From NCBI GenBank assembly GCA_947501565.1, contig CANMWJ010000025.1:1-42876 (forward strand): a stretch of DNA of 42,876 bases. Reading direction: 5' to 3'. The notes under the pieces were generated by a model. The model saw nothing but the letters and a program-made list of their open reading frames with translations, was not told the DNA's origin and did no database searches. Origin of the DNA: an uncultured Marinobacterium sp. (lineage in GTDB: Bacteria > Pseudomonadota > Gammaproteobacteria > Pseudomonadales > Balneatricaceae). This document shows, piece by piece, positions 1-7,955 of this stretch; positions within the stretch are counted from its first letter, which is position 1, and each line of letters starts with the position of its first letter. Position numbers and translations under genes: made by a program.

Positions 1-7
1 AAAATAT

Positions 8-38
8 AAAACGCCCGATGAAGTGCATCGGGCGTTTT
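8..38. terminator. Bidirectional intrinsic terminator
   Basis: A perfect 13-bp stem (8-20 with 26-38) closes a 5-base loop, with four T on the 3' side and matching A's on the 5' side, so it can act on both strands. It lies downstream of the minus-strand YciC-type gene and probably ends that transcript as well as any plus-strand transcript entering from the left edge. Confidence 0.85.
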
Positions 39-166
39 TAACCTGAAATAGTGTCAACCTATATCAGGACAAGACATGTTTTTTATGCCGGGATGAGCTG
101 TCGCTGCCATTCTGCCAACTCTATCCGGTAGGGATGGGAAGGATGGCCCGCAGTCGGGCCAGCAGA

Positions 167-898
167 TTAATCCTGCTCGCTCTCTTCCTGCTGTGCCGGA
201 GGCTGGGGAGGCGGGCTGTTACGCTCCTCCATTGCAATACAGTAGATGCGGTAGCCGTAAACCGTCATAACGGTGTTGATCAGGCTGAAAACGATGTTGA
301 TGCCCCCACTTACCATACCGTTCAGCAGGTCGGCCTGTTTCAGCAGCAGTTCCAGCAACATCTCGGTGCCTGTCACCACAGCGAACAGGATGGCCAGACC
401 GTTCAGGAGAATCCAGAACCAGTCCTGGGTGTGCTCCCAGCTCTCACGCAATGACTGCATGGCACCTTTGCCCTCGGTGACGCAGATGTAATCGGCGAAC
501 GCCAGCCTGATCATAATGAAAATACCCGGGATGATCAGGAACAGCAGACCACTGAATATCGCGAAGGCGGTGAGGATGTAGACCAGTAACAGTGCGCGCC
601 AGCGGGAAAGGCCCAACAGCAACGCCTGTCCTGCTGTCAGCGGGCGGTTTTGTACGACAGAGGCAAAGTAGAGAATGGTGGCCGCTGTGTAGATCGGCAT
701 CAGGGTGAGATTCAGCAGTGTCAGACCGGCGATATAGTTTCTGAAGCCGTCTGCTTCAGGATCGACCGTTCCCTCTACCAGCAGCGCCAGGATGTTGATT
801 AAGAGCAGAAAAGGAAGCTGAATACGCACCACCATCGCGAAGTGGCTGCGGAAAAAGAAGATGGATTGACGGATATATTCCAGAGGTAATTCGGGCAT
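167..898 (-). CDS. YciC-family (UPF0259) inner-membrane protein
   Basis: A 243-residue polytopic membrane protein, close in length to E. coli YciC (247). It has about five or six hydrophobic segments. The conserved block PGIFIMIRLAFADYICV followed by a charged stretch beginning SLRESW resembles the PGII...SMRSSMRLTW region of YciC. The last 20 residues are polar and rich in Pro, Gln and Glu and look cytoplasmic. The molecular function of the family is not known. The gene stands alone between a terminator and the zinc-ribbon gene on the same strand. The start is ATG at 898; its ribosome binding site is weak. Confidence 0.75.
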   Translation of the reverse strand: MPELPLEYIRQSIFFFRSHFAMVVRIQLPFLLLINILALLVEGTVDPEADGFRNYIAGLTLLNLTLMPIYTAATILYFASVVQNRPLTAGQALLLGLSRWRALLLVYILTAFAIFSGLLFLIIPGIFIMIRLAFADYICVTEGKGAMQSLRESWEHTQDWFWILLNGLAILFAVVTGTEMLLELLLKQADLLNGMVSGGINIVFSLINTVMTVYGYRIYCIAMEERNSPPPQPPAQQEESEQD

Positions 899-1034
899 CG
901 TACAGGTCTGTCGTTAATCGAATTGGCAACTTACAGCATAGAGCAATAAGCAGATAGCTGAAGGCGTAAGGGTAACCGGATTAACGCTTAGGGGACACCT
1001 CTAAATCTGAAAAACTGGGCTTATGCCGTTTTTT

Positions 1035-1214
1035 TCAGGTCGTGGAGGTCGTGTGCGTTCGTAGCACCTCACCATCCTGATCAACAAGTGTTTCAGAGCC
1101 ACATTCGTCGCAGCGGTATTGGCGTGATCGGGGGTGACGCAGCTTAGTAAATAAGGAGCGGTGCATGCGCAACAGTGCGTAAGATTTGCAACGTGGACAC
1201 TGGAGCTGTTTCAT
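1035..1214 (-). CDS. Small zinc-ribbon protein of unknown function
   Basis: A 59-residue basic protein with two CxxC knuckles (CPRC near residue 6, CDEC near residue 35) separated by about 25 residues, the layout of a zinc ribbon. The segment between them is rich in Arg, His and Lys, which would suit nucleic-acid binding. An upstream in-frame ATG at 1268 would add 18 residues of unrelated hydrophobic character; I prefer the ATG at 1214, which begins just before the first CxxC. The layout recalls short Ogr/Delta-like zinc fingers, but the match is not good enough to name it. No strong ribosome binding site is visible at either start. Confidence 0.55.
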   Translation of the reverse strand: MKQLQCPRCKSYALLRMHRSLFTKLRHPRSRQYRCDECGSETLVDQDGEVLRTHTTSTT

Positions 1215-1332
1215 AACAATACATCCGTTTATGAAGGCGAAGTTTTTGAGCAGCCGTGCATAAAACACACAGTAAATAAAAATGTGAGATATGTCGACAG
1301 GTGATTTTCTTATAAACAGTTATTGATGAGAT

Positions 1333-1376
1333 ATATAAGTACCTTCCCTTATAAATTGGAGGGGAGGTACTTATAT
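1333..1376. repeat. Long perfect inverted repeat (hairpin)
   Basis: ATATAAGTACCT at 1333-1344 is exactly repeated in inverse at 1365-1376, and pairing continues inward (CCC with GGG, A-T and two G-T pairs) to about 18 pairs around an 8-base loop. It lies between the minus-strand rsmC-like gene and the zinc-ribbon gene. Neither strand has a T-run directly after the stem, so it is not a textbook intrinsic terminator. It may stabilise the 3' end of the rsmC transcript or be a protein site. The 218 bases 1215-1432 hold nothing else I recognise. Confidence 0.6.
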
Positions 1377-1432
1377 TTACTGCGCTAATTATCGACGGAC
1401 AGAAACTATAGCTTGTTTTTAAAGCAGAAGTG

Positions 1433-2476
1433 TTACAAGCCGTGGCTGAGGCGGGTTAACTTGAAGTTGCTGTTGGACGCGAAAATCTCGACCTGGTGAA
1501 ACAGCTTTTGCGCTTTTCGTTCCAGCGGGATATGCAGGTTGGTGACAAAGCAGGCGATGCCTGAGTCGCTCAGGTGATCGTGGGCGGCTTGCAGGAATCG
1601 GTCGGTTAGATCACCTTCTACATCAAATCCCGCGTGGAAGGGCGGATTACATAGAATCAGGTCGAACTTGCGGGAAATGTTTGCAGCACAGTCGGCGGCG
1701 ACGACCTGGCCGTTAACCGGGTAGCGATTGAAGTTACGCTCGCAGGCCGCGATTGCCGCCGCGTTGTTGTCGGTCGCAGTGATCGGGATATCGAGATGGC
1801 TGGCGTTGAGGGAGAGGTAGCCGTAACCACAACCCAGATCCAGGATCTGCTTAGGCGGTTCGGGCATCATCATCAGGAACTGGTCCAGATGTTCGATCAG
1901 ATAAGCACTGCCCTTGTCGATCTTATTCCAGCCGTAAACACCGGGTTTGCTCCAGTATTCAAATTGATCGTCACGCGCTTCCGGTCGTAATTCCGTATAG
2001 CGTTTATCATCAAGGAGTTTACTCCCCTCTGTGTCGGGACGTGTTAATTCCGCGCGCCAGGTATCCCCCTCGACTTTTTTGGCGTTGCACTGTCCTGCGA
2101 ACAGTTTTTTTGCTTTATCGATATAACTTTTAATGCCTTCGTTTTTATCGCCGGCAATAATCAATTGGCCATCGGTTTTCAGAATACGGAAAGCCTGATT
2201 GATAATATGGTGGACGACCGGTTTCTCTTTAGAAACACGGTAGATGACCCGGTCGTAGCTGTTATCCGCGAACTCGCTGAAATCAAAGTCACTGAATACT
2301 GCGTTCCAGTCCAGTTGTTTAAGGCTGTTATACAGATCGATTCGGTTGGTAATAACCCGGATATCTGGCGAAGCAGTAATCTGAGTGCCGAGCAGGTTTT
2401 CATCTGCCAACCAGAGGGTTTTTCCCTGTGGATTCTGCAGCTCACTGCGCAGTAAATTAAACGCTGAATCCACCAT
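1433..2476 (-). CDS. rsmC: RsmC-like 16S rRNA guanine-N2 methyltransferase
   Basis: A 347-residue class I SAM-dependent methyltransferase with the two-domain layout of RsmC/RlmG: a degenerate N-terminal Rossmann half (about 1-170) and an active C-terminal half with SAM motif I (ILDLGCGYGYLSL, near 214) and the catalytic NPPF signature (ILCNPPFHAGF, near 276) used for exocyclic amino groups of guanine. E. coli RsmC (343 aa) makes m2G1207 in 16S rRNA. The start codon overlaps the stop of upstream rsuA by one base (TGATG), implying translational coupling of two ribosome-modification enzymes. RlmG (23S) is the main alternative, since the two families are close. Confidence 0.75.
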   Translation of the reverse strand: MVDSAFNLLRSELQNPQGKTLWLADENLLGTQITASPDIRVITNRIDLYNSLKQLDWNAVFSDFDFSEFADNSYDRVIYRVSKEKPVVHHIINQAFRILKTDGQLIIAGDKNEGIKSYIDKAKKLFAGQCNAKKVEGDTWRAELTRPDTEGSKLLDDKRYTELRPEARDDQFEYWSKPGVYGWNKIDKGSAYLIEHLDQFLMMMPEPPKQILDLGCGYGYLSLNASHLDIPITATDNNAAAIAACERNFNRYPVNGQVVAADCAANISRKFDLILCNPPFHAGFDVEGDLTDRFLQAAHDHLSDSGIACFVTNLHIPLERKAQKLFHQVEIFASNSNFKLTRLSHGL

Positions 2477-3165
2477 CAGATACTTTGCACCTCTTCCTCA
2501 GTCAGTTCGCGGTATTCGCCAAGCTCAAGGTCCGGATCGAGCTGGATCGCTCCGATGCTTTCCCGGTGCAGGCTTTCGACCCGGTTCCCCAGTGCTGCAA
2601 ACATCCGCTTGACCTGATGGTAACGCCCCTCAGTCAGCGTGACGCGGGCTTCATAGTCGCTGAGGATCTCCAGCGTTGCCGGTTTGGTGCGGAAATGTTC
2701 GTTGGCCAGCATCAGTCCCTTTTCGAACTTCTCTACCGCATCTGCGGGGATGGGATCGGCGGTTTCAACCAGGTAAACCTTACCGGTTTTGTGTTTGGGG
2801 GAGGTGACACGGTGCGCCCACTTACCATCGCTGGTGACCAGGACCAGGCCGGTGGTATCCACATCGAGGCGACCGCAGATCGCTAACTCATCGGCGCGGG
2901 GCAGGTCGATCAAGCTCAATACCGTCGGATGGGTGCTGTCATCGTTGGAGCAGACACAACCTTCTGGTTTGTACAGCATCAGGTAACGTTCACCCGGAGG
3001 GTCCAGCGGCATACCATCAAGGCAGATCAGGTCTTCCTCGGAAATATGCAGGGCGGGATCACGGACCTCCTCGCCATTGAGGGTGATTTCACCGGCGCGT
3101 AACATCTTACGCACATCCTTGCGGGAGAAGCCGGAACTTTGAGCGAGAAACTTATCGAGACGCAT
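2476..3165 (-). CDS. rsuA: 16S rRNA pseudouridine synthase RsuA
   Basis: A 229-residue protein with an N-terminal S4 RNA-binding domain (MRLDKFLAQSSGFSRKDVRK, 1-60) and the RsuA/RluB/E/F catalytic domain. The catalytic Asp lies in GRLDVDTTGLVLVTSDG (near 98-114), and the family motif EGRYHQVKRMFAALGN follows near 180. In E. coli RsuA isomerises U516 of 16S rRNA. Length and S4 domain fit RsuA rather than RluE or RluF. It is the first gene of a two-gene unit with the rsmC-like gene and is divergent from the QueD-like gene at 3290. Confidence 0.85.
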   Translation of the reverse strand: MRLDKFLAQSSGFSRKDVRKMLRAGEITLNGEEVRDPALHISEEDLICLDGMPLDPPGERYLMLYKPEGCVCSNDDSTHPTVLSLIDLPRADELAICGRLDVDTTGLVLVTSDGKWAHRVTSPKHKTGKVYLVETADPIPADAVEKFEKGLMLANEHFRTKPATLEILSDYEARVTLTEGRYHQVKRMFAALGNRVESLHRESIGAIQLDPDLELGEYRELTEEEVQSI

Positions 3166-3289
3166 GCTGATCCAAACGTAGGGCCATTAAGGCGGGTAGT
3201 TGTATGCTGAAGGTGGCTATTATACCTGAATGAAAGTCCGACTTGATTAGGCTACTATAGCGCCCTGAAAATTTAACCGTGGAACCGCC

Positions 3290-4123
3290 GTGAAACTCTT
3301 CGTTGATAACCTGACCAATATCGATTTTTCCTACCTGCATCCCCATCGTGGGCTGTTAGGCGAGTCCTGGTTGGTGCAGCTGGAACTGGACGGCAGCCTG
3401 AATGAGCAGGGCATGATCTGCGACTTCGGCATCGTAAAGAAAGCGGTGAAGCAGTGGTTTGATACCTATATCGACCATGCCTTGGTGGTGCCGACCGGAA
3501 TGCCGCGTCTAAGCCATCAGCAGAGTGACGGTTACACCACCGTTGAGTGGCTTTACCCTGACGGGCAGGTTTTCCACTGTCGTTCGCCGCAGCAGGCGAT
3601 TGCGTTGGTGGGCGTACCTGAGATCACTCCGCATACGTTGGCGGACTGGTGTCGGGAAAAACTGCTGGAGCTGTTTCCGGATGAGGTGAAAGGGCTCAAG
3701 ATCGGGTTTGTGCCGGAGCGTATCGATGGGGCTTTTTATCACTATAGCCACGGTTTGCAGCAACACGACGGCAACTGCCAGCGAATCGCGCACGGGCATC
3801 GCTCCAAGCTGGAGATCTATATCGATGGCCAGCGCAGTGAGACGCTCGAATCTGAATGGGCGGAGTGCTTCCGCGATATCTATATCGGCACCCGCAGTCA
3901 TCTGCTTTCAGCTGACGAGACGCACCACTACGCCTATGAGGCGCCGCAGGGCGCGTTCGAGCTGAAGCTGCCCGCGTCGGTGTGTTACCTGATCGATACC
4001 GAAACCACCGTTGAGCTGATCGCCCGTCATCTGGCGGATCAGATCAAGCAACAGTACCCGGCTAACGCCGTGATGGTGAAGGCGTTCGAAGGTGTCGGTA
4101 AGGGTGCGATCGCCGAGGCTTAA
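3290..4123 (+). CDS. Double-length QueD-like 6-carboxytetrahydropterin synthase homologue
   Basis: A 277-residue protein made of two 6-pyruvoyl-tetrahydropterin synthase (T-fold) halves; ordinary QueD is about 120. The N-terminal half keeps FSYLHPH (13-19) and the DF...DHAL block (D45, D62-H63, catalytic Asp-His region in QueD) but has LLGESW where QueD has the zinc-binding HGH. The C-terminal half carries the missing parts: H151/H154, C163 and AHGH (167-170), plus a Glu near 267. The halves thus appear to have split the active site between them. By family it would act on dihydroneopterin triphosphate in queuosine or pterin synthesis; the actual reaction is uncertain. Start is GTG at 3290 with GGAA five bases upstream. 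Confidence 0.7.
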   Translation: MKLFVDNLTNIDFSYLHPHRGLLGESWLVQLELDGSLNEQGMICDFGIVKKAVKQWFDTYIDHALVVPTGMPRLSHQQSDGYTTVEWLYPDGQVFHCRSPQQAIALVGVPEITPHTLADWCREKLLELFPDEVKGLKIGFVPERIDGAFYHYSHGLQQHDGNCQRIAHGHRSKLEIYIDGQRSETLESEWAECFRDIYIGTRSHLLSADETHHYAYEAPQGAFELKLPASVCYLIDTETTVELIARHLADQIKQQYPANAVMVKAFEGVGKGAIAEA

Positions 4124-4165
4124 GAAACCTTATCTGACTGTGCCTGTGTGAACAGGGTACAAGCC

Positions 4166-4197
4166 AAAAAAAACCGCAGCCAAGGCTGCGGTTTTTT
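4166..4197. terminator. Bidirectional intrinsic terminator
   Basis: AACCGCAGCC and GGCTGCGGTT form a GC-rich stem flanked by six or more A on the left and six T on the right. It sits between two convergent genes, the plus-strand QueD-like gene and the minus-strand thiolase, and can serve both. Confidence 0.9.
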
Positions 4198-4219
4198 ATT
4201 TCTGCTTCAGAGCGGCGTA

Positions 4220-5401
4220 TTAGTCGCGCTCGATCGCCAGCGCAGTACCCATACCGCCACCGATACACAGAGTTGCCAGACCTTTCTTAGCGTCACGACG
4301 ACCCATTTCGTGGATCAGGCTAACTAGGATGCGGCAACCGGATGCACCGATTGGGTGACCCAGTGCGATAGCGCCACCGTTTACGTTTACGATGTCGGTG
4401 TTCCAGCCCAGGTCTTTGTTTACAGACATGGCCTGTGCAGCGAACGCTTCGTTGGCTTCAACCAGATCCAGCTCATCGATACCCCAGCCTGCTTTCTCCA
4501 GTGCTTTGGTGGTCGCGGTGATTGGACCGGTACCCATGATGGTTGGGCAAACGCCGGAAGACGCGTAGGACTTGATGCGTGCCAGAACCGGCAGGCCCAG
4601 TTCAGCTGCTTTTTCTGCGGAGCAGACGATCACGGCGGCAGCGCCATCGTTGATGGTGGACGCGTTACCTGCAGTTACGGAGCCGTCTTTCTTGAAGGCT
4701 GGACGCAGTTTTGCCAGTGCTTCTGGTGTGCAACCGAAACGTGGCTGTTCGTCGGTGTCAAAGACAATCGGGTCGCCTTTACGCTGTGGAATGGTTACCG
4801 GAATGATCTCGTCCTGGAAGCGGCCCGCAGTCACTGCGGCTTCTGCTTTGTTCTGAGACGCAGACGCAAAGTTATCCTGCTCCTCACGGGTGAAGCCGTA
4901 CTTCTCTACGATGTTCTCGGTGGTGATGCCCATGTGGTAGTTGTTGAACGCGTCCCACAGGCCGTCGGTGATCATAGTGTCGACCATCTTCCAGTCGCCC
5001 ATGCGCGCACCGTTACGGGAGTTCGGCAGCACGTGAGCAGACTGGCTCATGCTCTCCTGACCGCCCGCGATGATGATATCAGCGTCGCCGCAACTGATCG
5101 CCTGAGCCGCCATCTGAACTGCTTTCAGACCGGAGCCGCACACTTTGTTGATAGTCAGTGCCGGAACTTCTTTTGGCAGGCCGCCGTTGATTACTGCCTG
5201 ACGAGCAGGGTTCTGACCGCAGCCAGCAGTCAGCACCTGACCCAGAATAACTTCGTCAACCTGTGCCGGGTCCAGATCGACCTTTTCCAGAAGGGATTTC
5301 AGCACTGTTGCACCCAGATCAGATGCTTTCACTTTAGCCAGAGAACCGTTAAATGCACCAATGGCGGTGCGACCGGCAGCAACGATAACAACGTCACGCA
5401 T
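4220..5401 (-). CDS. Acetyl-CoA acetyltransferase (thiolase II)
   Basis: A 393-residue thiolase of the usual biosynthetic length. The acyl-accepting Cys is C88 in [11 protein letters not shown]; the GHPIGASG His motif and the second catalytic Cys in CIGGGMG are present near the C-terminus. The enzyme condenses two acetyl-CoA to acetoacetyl-CoA or the reverse, as PhaA/AtoB does. It is monocistronic: a terminator follows it and a 375-base gap precedes it. No phaB, phaC or atoDAE genes are near, so the sequence does not decide between polyhydroxyalkanoate synthesis and acetoacetate breakdown. A GAGG ribosome binding site lies well placed before the ATG at 5401. Confidence 0.92.
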   Translation of the reverse strand: MRDVVIVAAGRTAIGAFNGSLAKVKASDLGATVLKSLLEKVDLDPAQVDEVILGQVLTAGCGQNPARQAVINGGLPKEVPALTINKVCGSGLKAVQMAAQAISCGDADIIIAGGQESMSQSAHVLPNSRNGARMGDWKMVDTMITDGLWDAFNNYHMGITTENIVEKYGFTREEQDNFASASQNKAEAAVTAGRFQDEIIPVTIPQRKGDPIVFDTDEQPRFGCTPEALAKLRPAFKKDGSVTAGNASTINDGAAAVIVCSAEKAAELGLPVLARIKSYASSGVCPTIMGTGPITATTKALEKAGWGIDELDLVEANEAFAAQAMSVNKDLGWNTDIVNVNGGAIALGHPIGASGCRILVSLIHEMGRRDAKKGLATLCIGGGMGTALAIERD

Positions 5402-5550
5402 AGCTTTGCCTCATTATTTGAATCGATAGTGAATGGGTGATGATAGGGCAGAGAAGTGACCTTGCTGTTGCAAAGACAATTGGGGAGTACGCCATATTCC
5501 CTGATCCCACCGTTAGCTCTTGTTTCTTTTTATAATTAAGTACTGTTTTA

Positions 5551-5563
5551 GTTGCAGTGCAAC
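5551..5563. promoter_or_regulatory. Perfect palindrome upstream of the thiolase, candidate operator
   Basis: GTTGCA-G-TGCAAC is a perfect 6+1+6 palindrome about 150 bases upstream of the thiolase start, next to an AT-rich stretch (5524-5550) that could hold its minus-strand promoter. A related half-site, GTTGCAAAG, lies at 5466. The size and symmetry suit a dimeric repressor; which regulator is unknown. The rest of the gap 5402-5776 holds a terminator and no gene I can support. Confidence 0.35.
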
Positions 5564-5723
5564 ATGCCTCGATCCACAGTCTGTGCGAGTGGACCCCGCT
5601 TTGTCAAGACGCGGCATCGGGCGGGTGAAGATGCACCAAGTACGGCAGCCTCTTGGTGTAAGAAAAATTTAACAGGGCTGAGGAGTACAGCGCTAGCCGA
5701 CGAAAGGATAAAAAACAGACAAA

Positions 5724-5755
5724 AAAATAGGCGCTTTGGTTGTAGCGCCTATTTT
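5724..5755 (-). terminator. Intrinsic terminator after panC
   Basis: AAAATAGGCGCT (5724-5735) pairs perfectly with AGCGCCTATTTT (5744-5755) around an 8-base loop; on the minus strand the stem is followed by seven T. It lies 20 bases after the panC stop and ends the pcnB-folK-panB-panC transcript. Confidence 0.9.
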
Positions 5756-5776
5756 GATTTCAGGTCAGAGAAAGGC

Positions 5777-6631
5777 TCAGGCTGAGAGATCGATCTCGAT
5801 GTTGTCGATCAGACGGGCGCCGCCCAGTGGAGCAGCCGCCAGGATGACCAGCTTCTTGCACTGCTCATCGGCAGGACTGAGATCTTCTGCGTCGCAGATG
5901 TTGAAGAAGTCGCGGGTGAAACCTACGGCTTCCAGCTTCTGGTAGGATTCCTCCTCCAGCTGCGTGTAGTCACGGCGACCGGCCTGGATCGCCGCTTTGG
6001 CCTCCTGCAGTGTGCGCTGCAGCGTCGGTGCGACCTGCATCTGCTCCTCTGACAGATAGCCGTTGCGAGAGCTCAGTGCCAGACCGTCTTCATTGCGTGC
6101 GATCGGCGCACCCTGAATCTCGACTGGCAGGTAGAGGTCTTCCGCCATGCGGCGGATCACCATCAGTTGCTGGTAATCTTTTTCACCAAAAACCGCTACA
6201 TCTGGCTGGACGATGCCGAACAGCTTGCAGACGACCGTCGTCACACCCTGGAAGTGACCCGGACGACTGGCACCGCAATGGATGTCAGAGAGGCCCGGAA
6301 CCTCGACCTGCGTCTGAGTTTCGCGACCGTTGGGATACATCTCTTCGTCGCTTGGTGCGAACAGGTAGTCGCAGCCAGCACCAGTGAGTTTTTCCTGGTC
6401 TTCTTTCAGCGTGCGTGGGTAGCTGCCCAGATCTTCATTGGCACCGAACTGCAGCGGGTTTACGAAGATGCTGGCAACAACAATGTCGCAGCAGCTATCT
6501 GCCTGGCGTACCAGCTGCAGGTGCCCTTCGTGCAGGTTGCCCATGGTGGGCACCAACCCGATACGTTTACCGTTGGCGCGCTCCTGCTGCAGTGTGGCAC
6601 GCAGCTCGGCAATGCTATGGAACGTCTTCAT
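5777..6631 (-). CDS. panC: Pantothenate synthetase
   Basis: A 284-residue PanC that joins pantoate and beta-alanine with ATP to make pantothenate, the last step before coenzyme A synthesis. The nucleotidyltransferase signatures are clear: PTMGNLHEGHL (the HIGH-type motif), FGEKDYQQLMVIRRM and LSSRNGYLS (KMSKS-type region). An in-frame upstream ATG at 6721 would add 30 residues, but these overlap panB; the ATG at 6631 gives the usual N-terminus MKTFHSIAELR and begins one base after the panB stop. The tight panB-panC arrangement implies co-transcription and coupled translation. Confidence 0.95.
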   Translation of the reverse strand: MKTFHSIAELRATLQQERANGKRIGLVPTMGNLHEGHLQLVRQADSCCDIVVASIFVNPLQFGANEDLGSYPRTLKEDQEKLTGAGCDYLFAPSDEEMYPNGRETQTQVEVPGLSDIHCGASRPGHFQGVTTVVCKLFGIVQPDVAVFGEKDYQQLMVIRRMAEDLYLPVEIQGAPIARNEDGLALSSRNGYLSEEQMQVAPTLQRTLQEAKAAIQAGRRDYTQLEEESYQKLEAVGFTRDFFNICDAEDLSPADEQCKKLVILAAAPLGGARLIDNIEIDLSA

Positions 6632-6632
6632 C

Positions 6633-7427
6633 TTACTCGAACCCGTGTTCAGGACCTGGGAATGTACCCGCGCGCACGGCATCGCCGTAGGCTTTAAATG
6701 CGTCCTGTACGCTGTCGGCATCAGCCATGAAGTTCTTCACGAACTTCGGCGGACGACCTGGGGTCAGGCCCAGCATGTCGTGCATTACCAGTACCTGTGC
6801 GTCTGTATCAGGTCCTGCGCCAATGCCGATAACCGGGATATCCACCGCCTGGGTGATCTCGCGTGCCAGCAGGGAAGGAACGCACTCCAGCAGCAGCATG
6901 GAGGCACCGGACTCTTCCAGCAGTACCGCGTCTTCGATCATCTGTTTGGCGCTGTCGCGATCACGTCCCTGGACGCGGTAGCCGCCCAGCTTATTAACCG
7001 CTTGAGGTGTCAGGCCCATGTGGGCGCAAACCGGGATGCCGCGTTCTGCCAGTAGGGAAACGGTTTCTGCCAGCCAGGCACCGCCCTCGATCTTTACGAT
7101 TTGACCGCCAGCGGCCATCAGTGCTGCAGCGCTGTCCATCGCTTGTTCCGGGGTGGCATAACTCATGAAAGGCAGGTCTGTCATGATCATGCTGCCCTTG
7201 TTCCCGCGCGCCACGCTGGCTGTGTGGTAAGCCATCTCTTCAACGCTTACTGGCAGTGTGCTGTCGTGGCCCTGTAGGACCATGCCCAACGAATCGCCAA
7301 CGAGGATCATCTCGTTACCGGCTTCACTTACCAGGTGCGCAAAACAGGCATCGTAAGCGGTCAGAACCGCGAACTTTTCCCCCGCCTGTTTACGGGCCGT
7401 TAAGGTGTGCAGGTTGATGTTGCTCAT
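6633..7427 (-). CDS. panB: 3-methyl-2-oxobutanoate hydroxymethyltransferase
   Basis: A 264-residue TIM-barrel enzyme that transfers a hydroxymethyl group from 5,10-methylene-THF to ketoisovalerate, giving ketopantoate, the committed step of pantothenate synthesis. The Mg/substrate-binding segment [18 protein letters not shown] (42-59) and MAYHT, and the later [14 protein letters not shown] block, are intact. Length equals the E. coli enzyme. It follows folK by 36 bases and is directly followed by panC, the same order as in Pseudomonas. Confidence 0.96.
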   Translation of the reverse strand: MSNINLHTLTARKQAGEKFAVLTAYDACFAHLVSEAGNEMILVGDSLGMVLQGHDSTLPVSVEEMAYHTASVARGNKGSMIMTDLPFMSYATPEQAMDSAAALMAAGGQIVKIEGGAWLAETVSLLAERGIPVCAHMGLTPQAVNKLGGYRVQGRDRDSAKQMIEDAVLLEESGASMLLLECVPSLLAREITQAVDIPVIGIGAGPDTDAQVLVMHDMLGLTPGRPPKFVKNFMADADSVQDAFKAYGDAVRAGTFPGPEHGFE

Positions 7428-7463
7428 AAGAAACTCGGTATCCAGTTACTTGTTCGGCGGAAA

Positions 7464-7955
7464 TTATACCTGTATCCGTTCGAGGCTGCCCATAGGGCAT
7501 GCAACTAAAAGGGAGGCCAGGTCGGTGCCGTCCGGCAGTTGCAGGGCGGGTGCAATCTCGGCCAGCGGCCAGAGTACAAAGCTCCGTTCCTGCATAAATG
7601 CGTGCGGCACGGTGAGGCGATCAGTGCCGATAACCTGATCGCCATAGAGCAGAAGGTCAAGGTCCAGCGTGCGCGGTCCCCAGTGGCGCTCGCGTACCCG
7701 ACGGTGTTTCTGCTCCAGTGCTTGCAGTTGATCCAGCAGTGCGTGTGGTTCCAGTGTGGTGTCCAGTGCGGCGACTGCATTGATAAAGTCCGGCTGATCC
7801 TGCGGGCCGACCGGGTCGGATCGGTACAGGCTGGAGCGCATAACAAGCTCGCTCTGCGGCAGTTCAGCCAGCTCCTGAAATGCAGTGGTTACCTGCTGGC
7901 GTGGGTCTTCCAGATTGCTACCCAGGCCGATGTAAGCGCGGACGGTATCACTCAT
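7464..7955 (-). CDS. folK: 6-hydroxymethyl-7,8-dihydropterin pyrophosphokinase
   Basis: A 163-residue HPPK that transfers pyrophosphate from ATP to 6-hydroxymethyl-dihydropterin in folate synthesis. The N-terminal IGLGSNLEDP and the signature RHWGPRTLDLDLLLYGD (with Mg-binding Asp pair) are both present. Its start overlaps the pcnB stop by 8 bases, so translation is probably coupled. The folate and pantothenate genes are linked metabolically, since panB uses a folate cofactor. Confidence 0.95.
   Translation of the reverse strand: MSDTVRAYIGLGSNLEDPRQQVTTAFQELAELPQSELVMRSSLYRSDPVGPQDQPDFINAVAALDTTLEPHALLDQLQALEQKHRRVRERHWGPRTLDLDLLLYGDQVIGTDRLTVPHAFMQERSFVLWPLAEIAPALQLPDGTDLASLLVACPMGSLERIQV

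Noticed and set aside
4355-5440. A 361-codon plus-strand frame opposite the thiolase
   Set aside because: Antisense shadow; Cys- and Phe-rich translation with no domain.
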